DNA of 64,000 nt. Source: Amoebophrya sp. A120. Its lineage: Eukaryota > Sar > Dinophyceae > Syndiniales > Amoebophryaceae. Below are positions 1 to 11,675 of this stretch, in pieces. The stretch is from positions 1,519,341 to 1,583,340 of the forward strand of contig CAJINV010000007.1 in NCBI GenBank assembly GCA_905178155.1, read 5' to 3'. A program made the translations under genes and the position numbers. Position 1 is the first letter of the stretch; every line of letters starts with the position of its first letter. The notes under the pieces were generated by a model. It was given only the letters and a program-made list of their open reading frames with translations, was not told where the DNA came from and searched no databases.

Positions 1-1
1 G

Positions 2-2071
2 AAAGCTGCTGCTACTGGTGGCCCTGTTGATACTACTGATAGTACAACTACAGCAGGAGCTGCAACAGCGGCAGTGGACCCGCAAAGTAAAACCACGAAG
101 ACGCAACAGCAGGCTCCTCCGGGTAAGATCTCTACGACACTGCTGGCAAACAACAACAATAACGTAGGAACACCCGCAGAGATCAACATAGACATACCGA
201 GAGCTGCTTCTTCGAAAACGGCAGCGGGGCCACCACCAATCGTGCCACCTAGTAGACGAACCACGAAGGCGAAATCTTCACCGGCAGACGAGAAGCAGAA
301 CAAGATACAGTTCAATAGAAATTTGATCCAGCCCGAAGTGAACATCAATGCGTCCCACCCGGGGCTGATCGTCGATTTGACCGCCTCCCACGCGATTATC
401 GCGGTGGACACGGCGCCGAACGAAAAGGAGAAACTGTTTGAAGTGGATCCGCTGACCGGGGCGGTCAACTGGAAGAACCCCATGAGCGAGAAGTCCATGG
501 CCGCGAAGCGCGCGGTGGACTACGCGGCCCAAGACGTCGGGGAGACGAAGCAGTTTTGGCAGCAGATGGTGCAAACCGGGGGGAATAAAACGCAGGCGAT
601 GAAGATGGTGACCGCACGGGGGCCAAAACAAGATGGAGCAGGAAATAAGACCGTCAAATTTGGCGCAGCTCAGGATTACGAGCCGACTGCGGTTCATCTC
701 GCAGAAGAAAACGTGGCGGATATGACGTACTTATATTTATTAGCATAGCAAACCTTACGTAGTGTTTTGTGATTTCATGGAAAAATACTAGTTTGACTTT
801 GGCACGAAAAGTAGCACTTTTTTTCTCTAAAAAATGATCTTCTGCAGCTTCTGCCTGTCATCGACTTGTTTATGTTGATCTATCAAAAGTTAGTAGAAGG
901 AAAATCAGAAACCAAAACTCCACGAATACGAAAACGAATCACTTTCACAGCGCATCCCAGCTGGGTGCCCAGGGTAAAACAGTTCAAGTTTTCCGCAAAA
1001 CCAAGACCGGACGGGGGACGCAAGCTCCCCGGGAAACTGAGTTTGTGCTCCTGCACCTGCCGCAGGAATCCCAAACGGATATTCTGCCGGGAGGCGGGCC
1101 TCAGCGGAATATGCGGCGGAAGCGCGGCCCTTTGTCAACGGATAACTTGTACGGGAACCCCCAAAGTTATGGACTTCTCAAATGTTACATTCTCAACTGT
1201 TACATGAATTTGTAATGCAAGACTGGCAAAAGTGAAAGGAGGAAGATTGCGCCTTTTGCATTACAAGAAGTTTAGCGCAGATTCAGATGCTGCTTAGCCC
1301 TTCCGAGATTTGTCATGCGAAGCAGCTCGATCATCTGCCGGCTGAAGGTGCTTTTGCATGACAAATTCATGTAGCAGTTGAGAATGTAACGTTTGAGAAC
1401 GCCATAAAAGTATGAACAAGATAAACGGGACGTTTCAACCCACCGCTACGCACCTAGTACAAACCGGACGACCTGCGAATTACGGCAGTATGGAGCCGAA
1501 CTCGTCTCGGCCGAGACCAACGCGAGACCCCTCCGATTCCGGCACGATTTTGCTGATCATTGTGTGCGTCGTGGCGGGTTTGGCACTGGTTGCGGGGATC
1601 GTCGTGACGATTGTGTGCTGCAGTAATTACGCGGCGGATTCGGGCCCTGCTTCGTCGGACACCGCGACAACGACTATCGGAGCAGCTGGTGCTGTATCTT
1701 CACCTCCAAGTGCTGTGTTGCAGCTTGGCGATGGAAGGCAACGTGGCGAAACCGAAAGAAAGTACGGCACTACTGGTGAGGACCGTAGTACTTCTAGTAC
1801 GGCCGCACTAGTACCTGCAGAACGTCGTAGTACAGAGACACAGTTGTCAGCAGCATCTGCGGCCGCACGAACCGATGCGGAAGATTCCCCGCCGGGTGAG
1901 AAAAATACGCAAGGGCAAGAAGTAGTACCACGTGCCGAAGATTCTGCTGTATCGTGGAGTCAATTCATCCAAGGAGAAAGTACACCGAGAACAAATAGCT
2001 ACTTGGCACTGAAAAAGCGCCACCAGAGAAGAGCCCGGACGGTGGTCGTCAAGAAGGACGTCGGCTTGTGA
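2..2071 (+). CDS. Partial gene (5' end outside window): low-complexity protein with one C-terminal membrane span
   Basis: I do not recognise the family. The frame is open from base 2. Proposed exons are 2-726, 951-1166 and 1411-2071, which stay in phase and give 533 residues to a TGA stop. The first intron (727-950) is GT-AG with a pyrimidine-rich acceptor; the second is the family A introner at 1167-1410. The protein starts Ala/Thr-rich, has a more ordered segment around 'HPGLIVDLTASHAIIAVDT', then a basic stretch 'RNMRRKRG', and one clear hydrophobic helix (TILLIIVCVVAGLALVAGIV) followed by a Cys pair and a hydrophilic Ser/Thr/Glu-rich tail. It is probably a single-pass membrane protein, but orientation is unknown because the N-terminus is missing. 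The first acceptor is the least certain boundary. Confidence 0.55.
1167..1410 (+). mobile_element. Introner family A, copy 1 (intron)
   Basis: TIR ends read TTATGG and CCATAA. Inside them is a doubled TCTCAA/GTTACAT motif at the left, mirrored at the right (GTAACGTTTGAGAACGCC). The 3-bp duplication AAG flanks it (1164-1166 and 1408-1410). Removing element plus one AAG joins 'GNPQ' to 'SMNKINGTF' in phase. The interior carries TTTGTAATGC and ATTTGTCATGC motifs. Confidence 0.8.
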
Positions 2072-3104
2072 AGGGGCGTGTCTTGTTTCGATTTCCTTTT
2101 CATCGGTAGCTACAACTTCTCGACATGAATTTCAATTTTTCATCCTCTCCCTGACCCTGCAGTAGCTACCCGCCATGTTGAGTAAGTACGCTTATACTAT
2201 GTAAAGTAGTTTCTCCATTTAGATTTATCGGAAAGGCTTCCAGTACGGGAAGCTTACCTATGTATACTTCCCCTCGATGAAACAAAGTCAAAGTGTTTTG
2301 TCTCTGGAACGAGCACCCGTTGGTTGCACGAAGTTTTGTGTCTGGAGCAGCAATGAAGTCAACACGGTATAATTTCGAATGGAGCGCCTGTACGGCGCTG
2401 GGCTTTTTGGTCGGATCCTACTAGCCGGCACCTCCACGCCTGATATTTTCTCGACCTCGAGGCTCCACGTCCAGCTCGTTGAAGTTGAAAACGTGTACGT
2501 TATACTGGAAAAATCTGTGATAATTGCTTATGCTTCGTTGAAAATTGAATCTCGGTAGAAAGTATGGAAAGTTAGTCGGATTGTGCCGTGTGTTGTTTTT
2601 CCCTTCGGTTTGTGCCGTGCATTCATTGTTGCGTTCGCAACTCTTCGTGCCAAGAATTGACGGTAACTTTCGTCGCGGCAGGACTCGTCTTTCGTTCGTA
2701 CCACCTCCGCTCGTTCGGCTTCGGTCAAGCAATGTTTGTGTTTGGTGCTTCACAGCTGGTGACTTCTTGTACCATTTTTTGTGTGAATACTTCTCACTTT
2801 TGACTCGCTCAGCACGTGACCTCCAGGCTACCCGCAACAGTATATTTTAGGCGTTCTAGTCACCCCGAAGTCGATAGAGATATGGATGTGAAAGCTCTAC
2901 TTCTTACCCCCTTTCAAATTGAATTTTCATCATCGAAAATAAAAGCAAGTTCCTCAAAAAACCCAACTTGCTAAGCATACAGGTTCAACATTTCCGATCT
3001 CGGTAGAAGTTGTTTTAGAGTTTTTATTCCCCCCAAGTAGTAGTTCAACATCAACATCAACAACATCAAAAGTTAAAATCAATTGTCTATCTGCATGAGG
3101 GAGT
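2072..3104. other. Intergenic region
   Basis: No convincing coding sequence. Short ORFs at 2421-2850 overlap on both strands without any recognisable feature. The last 60 bases before the next ATG are A-rich with repeated 'catcaa' units, as expected of a 5' leader. The stretch probably holds the 3' end of the first transcript and the leader of the next. Confidence 0.5.
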
Positions 3105-6100
3105 ATGGCCGGTACGGGCGGGCTGGGCAATTCAGCTTTCGATAGTAGAAATTCTGAAAACAACAAGGTCCCCGATATATCCGTCGTGCCCCGCAACCAG
3201 CGGCGTCACCAGCAGCACGCGCGAGGCAAGAAGCACGCGACTTTCGACCCCCACCCCGAGGCGCAGAGTCCGCACGCGTTTCGGAAACGGAAAAGAGAGG
3301 AGGAGGCTCTCCTAAGGGCAGCGAGGACCAGCCAGGCCGATTACAACAAATCTAGCAGTACCGAACAAGCTTCCGCCCTTCTTCTTTCTGCGGAAAAGAA
3401 TTACGAAGAAGGAAGTGGAGCGGGCGCTTCGATCGTAGCCGGGACTACATCAACATCTACCGGAGAAAACCGAAGAAATTCTGTTTCCTCGTCCACCACG
3501 GCCAGCTCCACACCCGTCGTGCTTTTAAACTCCAGCAGCGTACCCGCGGCAAAGTATTCGACAACTACTTCTGATTTAGCGATCCACCAAAATCCCTTTT
3601 ACGCGAAACGAGAAGCAAGAGGTGAGCGCGCCATGGACATAATCGTTCCCGATATCTCAGGCAAAGCGCGGTTTCCTCCGCCACCTCCTGCTAATGAAAA
3701 AAATCGCGGACAACCCCCGCCGCCGCGGCAAGCCAGCGAAGGGGAGAAGGGTCCGGCGAGCACGGAAATAGAAATAGGGCATCAAGAGGGAGGGTCTTCT
3801 TTACCACCAGGGGGCGATCAGAGAGCCAGCATCTCTTCAGCCGAGACAATGGGCGAGGTGCTGACCAATGAAGAGATGCTGCAGAGCTTTGCGAATTTCA
3901 CCAGGAACCGGCAGCTGCAGCAGGAATTTGAAAAGACGAAACAGGCCGGAATGATCACAAGTAGTACTCAGGAACAAGTCGACAAGAACACTGGTATGGT
4001 CGTCAACAACACATCTTCTACTGGAGAAGATAATGTAACGAGCAGAGAGGGAGGTGATCAAGGTCAAGAACAAGACTCGCGGTCGAAAAGTAAGGATAGC
4101 ACGAACCCCGCGACGACCTCCAATACAGTGGTCAGTAAGCATCAGAAAAAAGATGATCTCGTCCAACCGAATAGCAAGGGAAGCAAAGACCACGCAGAGC
4201 AGGAAAACAATAGGAGCCCCGCATCTACTTCTCCGAATGTTGCGGCCGCGGGCACCGAAGTTTCAGCTGCAGAGCAGAAGATCCGCGACGACATTGCGCT
4301 CCGAAAGGACCACAAGAAGCAGTTTGATAATGCCGGCTCTGTAGTTCTGCCGGCAACTACTGCAACACAGCAGGAGTCGGCGGTACATAAGAACGGTAAA
4401 GAGAAAGTAGATAAAGGTTCTTCGCATGTTGAACATAATAAAGAGCAGAAGAAGCTGCACAAAGATCATGATGTTTCAGTCGCGCCCCCAAGGATGAAAG
4501 AAAAAGAAGTAGAGAAAGACAAGCACGGGTCTACAACTCCTCGCTCTGGAGGCACCCGTTCGGAGAGCAGGCAAAGAATCCAGCAGGAGGCGGACGAGCT
4601 GCTGCGAAGCTACGAAAAGCAGAAATCCAGCTTGCAGCGAGAGCTGGACCGTATGTCCGACGAGCGCAGCCGAAAGAGCGTGCTCGAGGAGGACGGCGGC
4701 GCGAAGAACCTAACGAATTCCACTCGGCGGGGGCACCACAAATTTTCGCGCAGCGGGAGAGATGACCACGGGTCCTCCACCTCCGTCGATAGAGAAAAAC
4801 ACCAGGACCAGCGGTGGGTCCGGCACATGGATAGTATCCACAGCGAGCTAGACGAACGAGACAAAAATCAAGCGAAACTTCTTAGAAATGCTTCTGGTAA
4901 AAGAGGGCATGATCATCGACATGATAAGCATAGAAAAGGAGCTGATCAAGACTACAGCAGTGGCTCGGACGGGCGGTCGCGGCGGGCGGGGCAGCCGCGG
5001 CGGGTGGATCTTACCCGGGGGAGGTCCAAAGAGGAACTGCTAAGGCGAATAGAGCAACTCGAACGTGGAAAAGGGAAAACGCTAGTACGGGGCCGCAGTC
5101 GCAGTCCGCCCCCAGCGGGGGGAATAAATAGAGCTGAACTACGTGAAAGGAACAACAACAACTCGGATCAGGCCAGAGGACAAGAGACTTCGTCTTCGGA
5201 CGATTTGTTGAAGAGGATCGAGCAACTAGAGCGGGATCATGCAGCTGCGACAGCGGCGGAACGTGCATCCTCTTCCCGCGGGGAGCAGCAGCATTTAGGA
5301 GGAAAAGCAACAACTACAGCTTTAGGAAAAAGTTATGCTCCACCTTCTACAAGGAACAGTGCCGGAGCCGGAGACGCTCCGCCTTCCGGAACGAGTGGGA
5401 ACAAGATGAAGAACGAGCTACCTAATGACCACACACCTGTGACCTTCGACGTCCAGTTAACGGATGATACTGCTGATCCCACGTCCGTGCCGGGCTTGCT
5501 GCAGGACCGCAAGCACAAGCCGGTCTCCGCGGCGTCGATCGGTTCCGCGCTAGTACGGCCCCCCGACCTGTCCAATCCGCAGCGCTCGTCCAAGCGGCGG
5601 CACAACATCGTTTCGGTAGATTCTAAGATCATGCAACTGGACTCGGAGCGGGCACTGACCATGCGCGCGGCCGTCACCGCCGCCATGGCCTTTCGCTCGG
5701 TCTACAACGACGGCAAGGCGACGCGGGAGCGGATAAACAAAGCCCTGGCCGCTGGGCGGGAGAGGAACAACGGTGTCGGTGAGAATAAACGGCCGAGCCG
5801 AAACGGCAACAACAAGGCCTCAGTTCCCACATCTTCAACTCCCGGCGGCGTTGTTGTTCCAGAAAAGAATAAAATCGTCGACACCTCCGAGGTATTCAAG
5901 GACGTGCCGGCTGCGGAAGCGCTGCTGCGGAAAAGCCGGGCGCTGTTGGCAAAAGTCGAAGCGTCTGAAAGAGAAATTCTCGGGTTGAGCACAACCGGTG
6001 GTGAGCAAGTGAACAATAATACTAACTCCTCCATGGCCCTCCTCCCCGCAGGTACGTCTTCAGGTGGTGTTGACAACTTTAGAAATTTAGTGCCTGGAAG

Positions 6101-7133
6101 TGAAAAAGAGAATCATGCAAGTACCAGTCCTGCGTCCGCCGCCGCCGAGCAAGAACTTCCACCCGGCGGGGGCCCCGGCGCCGCGATAGTGGATCTGCCG
6201 TTGCCGACCTTCGACGAGATAGACGCGGAGGCGAAGGTGACCGCGGCTCTGTTGTTGAGTAGCACCACCACGAGCCCCCGCACCGCCAGTCCGGAGCCCG
6301 CGAAACTTGCCGACCTGGTGGCCGAGGGCGAGACTTTGCTGCACGAGGACCTGGAACGAGCCCACATCGACGAAAGCGAGGAGGGCAAAATGAACCTCGA
6401 GCGCGCCAGCCAAGCCTCCACTACCAGCGCGTTTTTGCGCAGGAAAGAGAGAACCAGCACCGCCCTGAAACCAATGCGGCAGCTCTCCATTCCGGAGGGG
6501 GAGTGGTTACCCAGAAACTTAAACAAAGTGCAAGGGGTTGTACTAGGCGACCAAGAAATCGCAGCCGCCACAGCCGAGGACTTAGAGCAGGCCGTCCGCG
6601 CCATGGGGAGCGGGATCAGCATCGGGTCATCAGCTTCTACTGGTAAAAATGGTGCTGCTACGCAGGGACCTCCACTACAGAAGCTCCAGCAACTCCTTGC
6701 GCTGTTGGATCAAGAGGAAAGTGGTACACCAAGTAGTGGTGCAGTACTTCTTTCTGGCAACAACAACAAGCGCTCCTCGAACAAGTTTACTGGCGAAGAT
6801 GATGATGATGCTTATGATGATTCCGAAAACGACGAGGACATGGACAATAACATGCTGGGTCAGGACGTGGTAATCGCGGTGACACTCTTGCAGAGACTGG
6901 CGAGGCTCGGGAATGGGTCGGTGGAAGCGATGAGCGACATTTTGGACGGGCTCGAGCGCGACCAAAACGTCTCGGGTTTGACCGGCGTGGACATCTTCTG
7001 GGAACACGAACACATGGTCGCACGCATTCTGCGCGAACACGTATTGATTTTTAGGCCCCTGCTGTTTTCACATTTTGGGTTTTCGTTCCCAGAAGACCTT
7101 CGCAACTACTCGTATGGTTCTGATCACCTGTAG
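3105..7133 (+). CDS. 1342-residue hydrophilic protein with repeated LLxRIEQLER motif and acidic run
   Basis: A single uninterrupted frame from ATG (3105) to TAG. It is the only large gene here with no introner. I do not recognise a family. The sequence is charged and of low complexity, with Ser/Thr/Gln and Lys/Glu/His-rich blocks. A short helical motif recurs: ELLRSYEKQ near residue 495, ELLRRIEQLERG near 642 and DLLKRIEQLERD near 699; an Arg/Ser 'RGRSRSPPP' stretch lies between the last two. An acidic run (DDDDAYDDSENDED) lies near 1231-1246. The last 90 residues change character to an ordered, hydrophobic-patterned helical segment (VVIAVTLLQRLARL, then FWEHEHMVARILREH), so a small C-terminal domain is likely. 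A scaffold or RNA/chromatin-associated protein would fit the composition, but this is a guess. Confidence 0.8.
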   Translation: MAGTGGLGNSAFDSRNSENNKVPDISVVPRNQRRHQQHARGKKHATFDPHPEAQSPHAFRKRKREEEALLRAARTSQADYNKSSSTEQASALLLSAEKNYEEGSGAGASIVAGTTSTSTGENRRNSVSSSTTASSTPVVLLNSSSVPAAKYSTTTSDLAIHQNPFYAKREARGERAMDIIVPDISGKARFPPPPPANEKNRGQPPPPRQASEGEKGPASTEIEIGHQEGGSSLPPGGDQRASISSAETMGEVLTNEEMLQSFANFTRNRQLQQEFEKTKQAGMITSSTQEQVDKNTGMVVNNTSSTGEDNVTSREGGDQGQEQDSRSKSKDSTNPATTSNTVVSKHQKKDDLVQPNSKGSKDHAEQENNRSPASTSPNVAAAGTEVSAAEQKIRDDIALRKDHKKQFDNAGSVVLPATTATQQESAVHKNGKEKVDKGSSHVEHNKEQKKLHKDHDVSVAPPRMKEKEVEKDKHGSTTPRSGGTRSESRQRIQQEADELLRSYEKQKSSLQRELDRMSDERSRKSVLEEDGGAKNLTNSTRRGHHKFSRSGRDDHGSSTSVDREKHQDQRWVRHMDSIHSELDERDKNQAKLLRNASGKRGHDHRHDKHRKGADQDYSSGSDGRSRRAGQPRRVDLTRGRSKEELLRRIEQLERGKGKTLVRGRSRSPPPAGGINRAELRERNNNNSDQARGQETSSSDDLLKRIEQLERDHAAATAAERASSSRGEQQHLGGKATTTALGKSYAPPSTRNSAGAGDAPPSGTSGNKMKNELPNDHTPVTFDVQLTDDTADPTSVPGLLQDRKHKPVSAASIGSALVRPPDLSNPQRSSKRRHNIVSVDSKIMQLDSERALTMRAAVTAAMAFRSVYNDGKATRERINKALAAGRERNNGVGENKRPSRNGNNKASVPTSSTPGGVVVPEKNKIVDTSEVFKDVPAAEALLRKSRALLAKVEASEREILGLSTTGGEQVNNNTNSSMALLPAGTSSGGVDNFRNLVPGSEKENHASTSPASAAAEQELPPGGGPGAAIVDLPLPTFDEIDAEAKVTAALLLSSTTTSPRTASPEPAKLADLVAEGETLLHEDLERAHIDESEEGKMNLERASQASTTSAFLRRKERTSTALKPMRQLSIPEGEWLPRNLNKVQGVVLGDQEIAAATAEDLEQAVRAMGSGISIGSSASTGKNGAATQGPPLQKLQQLLALLDQEESGTPSSGAVLLSGNNNKRSSNKFTGEDDDDAYDDSENDEDMDNNMLGQDVVIAVTLLQRLARLGNGSVEAMSDILDGLERDQNVSGLTGVDIFWEHEHMVARILREHVLIFRPLLFSHFGFSFPEDLRNYSYGSDHL

Positions 7134-9276
7134 ATGTAGCACTTCTACTTCGGTAGGAAGGCGGCCACTGCTTTGAATTATGGGGTAGCACGATATTGAT
7201 AGAGATAATCGCTTGCTGCGCGCTAGCGCCTTTTTACATTATGTTGTGATTTTGATAAACATAAATACAACACCGAAAATACAGGAACTCGCGCGGCCGG
7301 CTTTCGGAGATGCGTACCACAGCCCATTTGACCCACTGTCTCCGATATCCCCAGCAAAAACAGTAAGAACTTCCTGGCACGCTGGGGATGCATGTGATGC
7401 ATGACATTTGTGTACTTGTTCGTATTGTTGTCATGAGTCGGACACCTCTCTTTGAGGTGGTAGTTTTTCTTTTCTCTGAATGTAGTGTACTCGTTCCGTT
7501 TCCATGCAAGAGCGTGCAGGCAGTTTTTGCAGTGGATAGCCGAGTTTAAGGTCTCTCGGTGCAAGGTCAAGTTGAACGTGCAGCATATGCGGCAAAGGAG
7601 TCGGTTGTGGTTCGAAGATTTTCACAAGACCAGCTTCATAGACGTAGTGTAGGCAGTCATAAATTAGGCTTTGCTCCTCATTTTTTCAGTACTCAATTCG
7701 TAACTATTCTTTCAAAATTATTGTGTTGATCTCTTTCTCTTCAGTGTATGTTTCTGTCGGAGTGCCAGCAGTTTTCAAAACGAAACAGTACGAGGAAGCT
7801 TTTGGTTTTGGTGCCGGTTTGTTCTTCCGGTGTCCGCTTCCCCAGGAAGAAGATTGCCCGACATTTCAATGCAGGGCACTTTGCCCCCCTCGTTGTTCGC
7901 TTCCTTTTCGCGAGGAGCAATGTGTGTTACTGTATGTGGCCGCATAGCGCGTTCGCGTTGCCGTGCTCGGTGTGCGCACTGTCTTATTTTGAAGTTAACG
8001 GAGCTGCTCCTCTTCAATCTTGCGACAGTGCTCTGCTCTCTATCATGCACGTGGGTGCTTGTTTTCCTCACCGTCTCGGTGCCGAGACAATTGTTTCTCG
8101 GTACCAAACACTGCAGAAAGGATATTAGCGCCAGCGATGAAAATTTCACTTGCTCGGTAGATGAGAGTGAAACAAGCGCATGTATCGTTGCTGGAGCTTC
8201 TCAACATGACTAGTCGGTTCTTCGATGCTGTTCGTCCACAATAAAGTCAATTTCTAGAAGTCGTGTCTTTCTTTCTCGTTCGGTTGGAAAGATTTGAATG
8301 TTGGTATACAAACCTCGGTATTACTATTAGCGCTAACATTTCGTTTTCGTCCAGCTGTCGCTCTGGTCGTCATTGCGTACCTGTGATGAACTCGTGCAAG
8401 GGATGAACAAAACTTCGTCCTGAAGATAGCAGCTTCTTGATGTATGACCTCTGTTGAAGATGAGTCTAATTACTCTTCCGCAACCATCTACATTTCTGGA
8501 ATGAGATAAAGTAAACAGGATTTTTGTCACACGACAAAGAATTCCGATTCCCTTCCCCCTACTACAACTTGAAAAAGATAGAACTTACTCTTGTTTTTAA
8601 TCACCTTTGTTCTCAGCCCTTTTTGTTTTTACAACTCGACACGAATCCGACTTGCTGTACCACCACCTGCTCTTCATTTGCTACGCTCCTCGTCTAGGAA
8701 GTGAGAAAATCCTCTACGTACCAGGTGGATTGCTTTTTCTTGCAACACTTCCATTCTTGTCACAAAACCCAAGCCCCTGTGCATCTCTACTTCGTGCAAA
8801 AACAGAGACAAAAATGTCCTGGGTCGTGTTGGCGCCGGTGTGGTGGGTTTTTCGCAAAATGGACGAAGTTGTCGATGAGTACACCGACCACAGCGGTAGC
8901 TATCCACTCCTAGTCCATCCTTCCATTTTGTGAACATACAATTCCCAGGTTTTTCATTTGAAGCTTATGTGGTCTATTACTATTGTGCATGAATATACTT
9001 ACTTATCTATGAGAAGTCATCTTGCTCAGTGGCCAACAGAATAGATACTGTACAACTCTGGCGTTGTCCGCATACTCTAGTGTTGAAGGCACAGAGGTGC
9101 TACCAAGTTTTTCGGAAGTCAAGGCTCTTTGTGTAAGTATGCTTGGTGATGATCATGACCACAATGGGGACTGAAAGGATCCCGCTTGCAATTGCGGACC
9201 CTGTAGTTTGTTTGAGGAATTGGATATAAATGTAAGGCCATTTTGGTTTTGCTGGGATAACCCTGAGGAAATCGAC
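7134..9276. other. Intergenic region with a dispersed repeat
   Basis: Lower in GC than the flanking genes, with only short overlapping ORFs on both strands. Its one notable item is the repeat at about 7771-8085, which matches another intergenic region at 16.0-16.3 kb. The ATG of the next gene (9277) follows directly. I see no other gene. Confidence 0.5.
7771..8085 (+). repeat. Dispersed intergenic repeat, copy 1
   Basis: Matches 16040-16335 by eye. Shared blocks include TTTTxAAAACGAAAxAGTACGA, a common GATTGCCCxACATTTCAATG block and a TTTTGA...GGAG...TTGxGACxG block, in the same order and at similar spacing. In one frame both copies read DCPTFQC, a few residues, then C-x-P, then RE(E/K)xC and end in V-A before a stop close by. 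It may therefore be a decayed or short coding unit rather than plain repeat. Confidence 0.6.
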
Positions 9277-11212
9277 ATGAATGCCCCGATCAGACTGGCC
9301 CGGCAGGAAGAAGAAGAAGATGAAAACGCGAGGAAGTGTTTCTCGCGCTGTGGACGATTTATTTCCTTGCGAATGATGATTCGACTCACGCTCTTTCTCC
9401 TCCTTACTGTTCTTGGTGCGCTTTTTTATCTTTTCCTGTACTCGTCCGGCCATAATGTTCAGACGAGTTGCGCAAACGAAGGAACAGGTTGGCCGTGGTG
9501 CTATCTTTTGCAACAAAAAAGCTCCACTGAGTCGTGGTCCGGTACTAAACGTGAAGACGCACAAGAAGCTGGTACGTCGAGCGGGGATCATGGTACCGTG
9601 GGCGGCCAGCAATGGGTGGGCGAGCGGGCACATGTTGACAGGGATCCGCAGTATGACTTCGTTCCGGAAGGGACGGAGATGGACCACAAGAAGAGCCCGG
9701 TTCTGACTGGGAATGGTGATCATATGAAGCATCTGCCAAAGCGTGAATCTGATCGCCAGGCTCCACCTGCAACAATCAAAAACGGGGAGGACGGAGGCAG
9801 TAGCCTCCCGCGGCCGCCGAAGATCGCACAGGACGCAGCTACTGCTGGCGCCACTTCGGCTGGGGGGGACAAAAATAAACAGCACGGAAAAATGGCGCCG
9901 AATTTTTTAGACGAAAACGCATCTTCCAGGACCGGGAGACCATCAAACCGGGGCGGATTCGGGGAGCTCTTAAAAAATGCAGCTCCGGATGATGAAACGC
10001 CGGCGGGAGAGAAGGTACTAATTGATAGTGATCCGTATGAATATGAGGAAATCAATTTCGAACTGTGTCACTGTTTTAAGCGAAGCCAATCAATCTCGGA
10101 CTTCATCGTCCTCTTTGTCGGTGATTTCGTCCAAAATTAACAAACAGGCGACCCCAGCACAAGAACCAGGCTCGGATCTGCAGCTCGGAATCCCGAATAC
10201 TGAGGATCCGGGGGAGGGAAAGCATCAAAAGCCGCACGATCAAAATGTGCTCGAAACACACGAGAACCACGGGGAGACCACGAGCGAAGAACGACCGCAA
10301 ATGAGCCAGGGCTCTCAGGGACTCCAGCGCGCTGGGGCAACTTCAAGTGCTCCGGGGAGGTCTGAGTTTTCCTCGGGCTTTTTGGAAATTGTCCGACGTC
10401 ATACTGCTTGTTTATTTCCTGCTGGTTCTTCTAGCTCGTCGGAATCGGTGGATCCAACTACAGCAACACATGAAGAAAAAGAAAAAGAAGCAGAAGAAGC
10501 GCCAGCATCTACTCCACGAGCAATGACGTATGAGGAGGGCGTCCAGATGCTGCAGGAGCTGATCGTTGAGGAAGTCGGAAAAGCTGACCACAAAGCCGAA
10601 AAAAAGGAAACAAAAGAAAAGATGGGTGACCTGTTCCCTAAGACCATCCAATTCCTACGGATGGAGGACACCAAAAAGATTTTTCTGCTATGGGGCCAGT
10701 ACAAGGCTGAGCTACATGATCAACCGGCGGAAGCTGCGAAGATGGAACGAAGAGAAGGTGACTCGACCTGGGATATCGTCCAACGTGCGTTGCAAGGGGG
10801 GGGGGAGAATGCCGCCGACGGTTTGCGCCGTCAGGGCCAGTTCCTGGCTCTCAGTGGGACAATCGCAACGACGTTCGTGGACAGTGTCAGCAAGAGCCAC
10901 GAAGAACATCTGGATCAACTTGAAGGGATCACTGCTGTCCTGAAATCAAAAGACGGACAAATCCTCGCGTTTGGCGATCGTGGCCTTCTCACATGGTATG
11001 AAAATGCTCAGCGGCAACATGCTGGGAAGTATCGGATTGTCAAAGGCGACGATCCAGCAGAGCCAGATGGAGAAGATGTGAGGTCCCTGTACCAAAATGA
11101 AAAACTTCGCCTCCGCCCCATATTCAAAAAGGAATTTCTCGTTCCGGATTTGCGTACACAGATGAAGTTGTCATGTCAGAACGTAACAGCTACGGCGAAA
11201 GCGAATACATAA
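9277..11212 (+). CDS. Signal-anchor membrane protein with 'FLRxEDT' domain (tandem paralogue 1)
   Basis: Two exons, 9277-10027 and 10086-11212, joined by a 58-nt GT-AG intron in phase; 625 residues. ATG 9277 is chosen as the first in-frame methionine. The N-terminus is a charged tail (RLARQEEEEDENARK) followed by a strong hydrophobic segment at about residues 33-55 (LTLFLLLTVLGALFYLFLY), typical of a type II signal anchor. A long low-complexity stalk follows. The C-terminal half carries a domain shared with the next gene: VQMLQEL, then FPKTIQFLRMEDTKKIF, a Leu/Gln-rich middle, and LKSKDGQILAFGDRGL. I do not recognise the domain, and no catalytic motif is visible. Its tandem position with 11676-14281 points to gene duplication. 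Confidence 0.65.
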
Positions 11213-11295
11213 GGCTGCCAGGCATGGGAAAGCGCTCAGCAGGAGTCCAATGCCTGTAAGTGCAGCTCAACAGGAGTCCACTGCTTTGCGTGGAA

Positions 11296-11625
11296 TATCA
11301 TGACAAATCCCCAGAAAGCCAGGCATCGGCTGCGTCTCTTTGCCTTCTATTGTTTAATCATACGAATTCAATAATATTTTTGGACACAAATGATCCGAGA
11401 AAACCGGCTGGCCTGATCCTGATAGCGTCCGCGCTGGAAGGAAGCAGCCGCGCCCGTATGCGCGCGGCCGTTTGACCATCCGCCTTCAACCGGGAACCTT
11501 GGTCTTCTTCAGGCTGGAGGGAAGAGTAGCACGTAGCAGCCCGCCAAGGGACATACTACCAGCATCATCTTCACGCATGAGGGGTCTCCGCGTGAATATG
11601 GGGAGGGGGGATTTTTGTCGCAATA
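11296..11625 (+). mobile_element. Possible degraded family B introner
   Basis: The right end (ATATGGGGAGGGGGGATTTT, 11596-11615, then CAATA at 11621-11625) closely matches the right TIR of family B. A weaker partner, TATCATGACAAATCCCC, begins at 11296, which would give the usual family B length of about 330 bases. The flanks (TGGAA and CCCGG) do not match, and interior motifs are not obvious. It sits just upstream of the next coding frame and may be an intron in its 5' leader or a relic. Confidence 0.3.
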
Positions 11626-11675
11626 CCCGGGCAAAACTAGTGCCGCTGACTTTAATTACCGGGTATTCCACTTAT

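Noticed and set aside
6798-6850. GAT/GAC repeat as a microsatellite of interest
   Set aside because: It encodes an acidic run in frame in a low-complexity protein; nothing further to explain.
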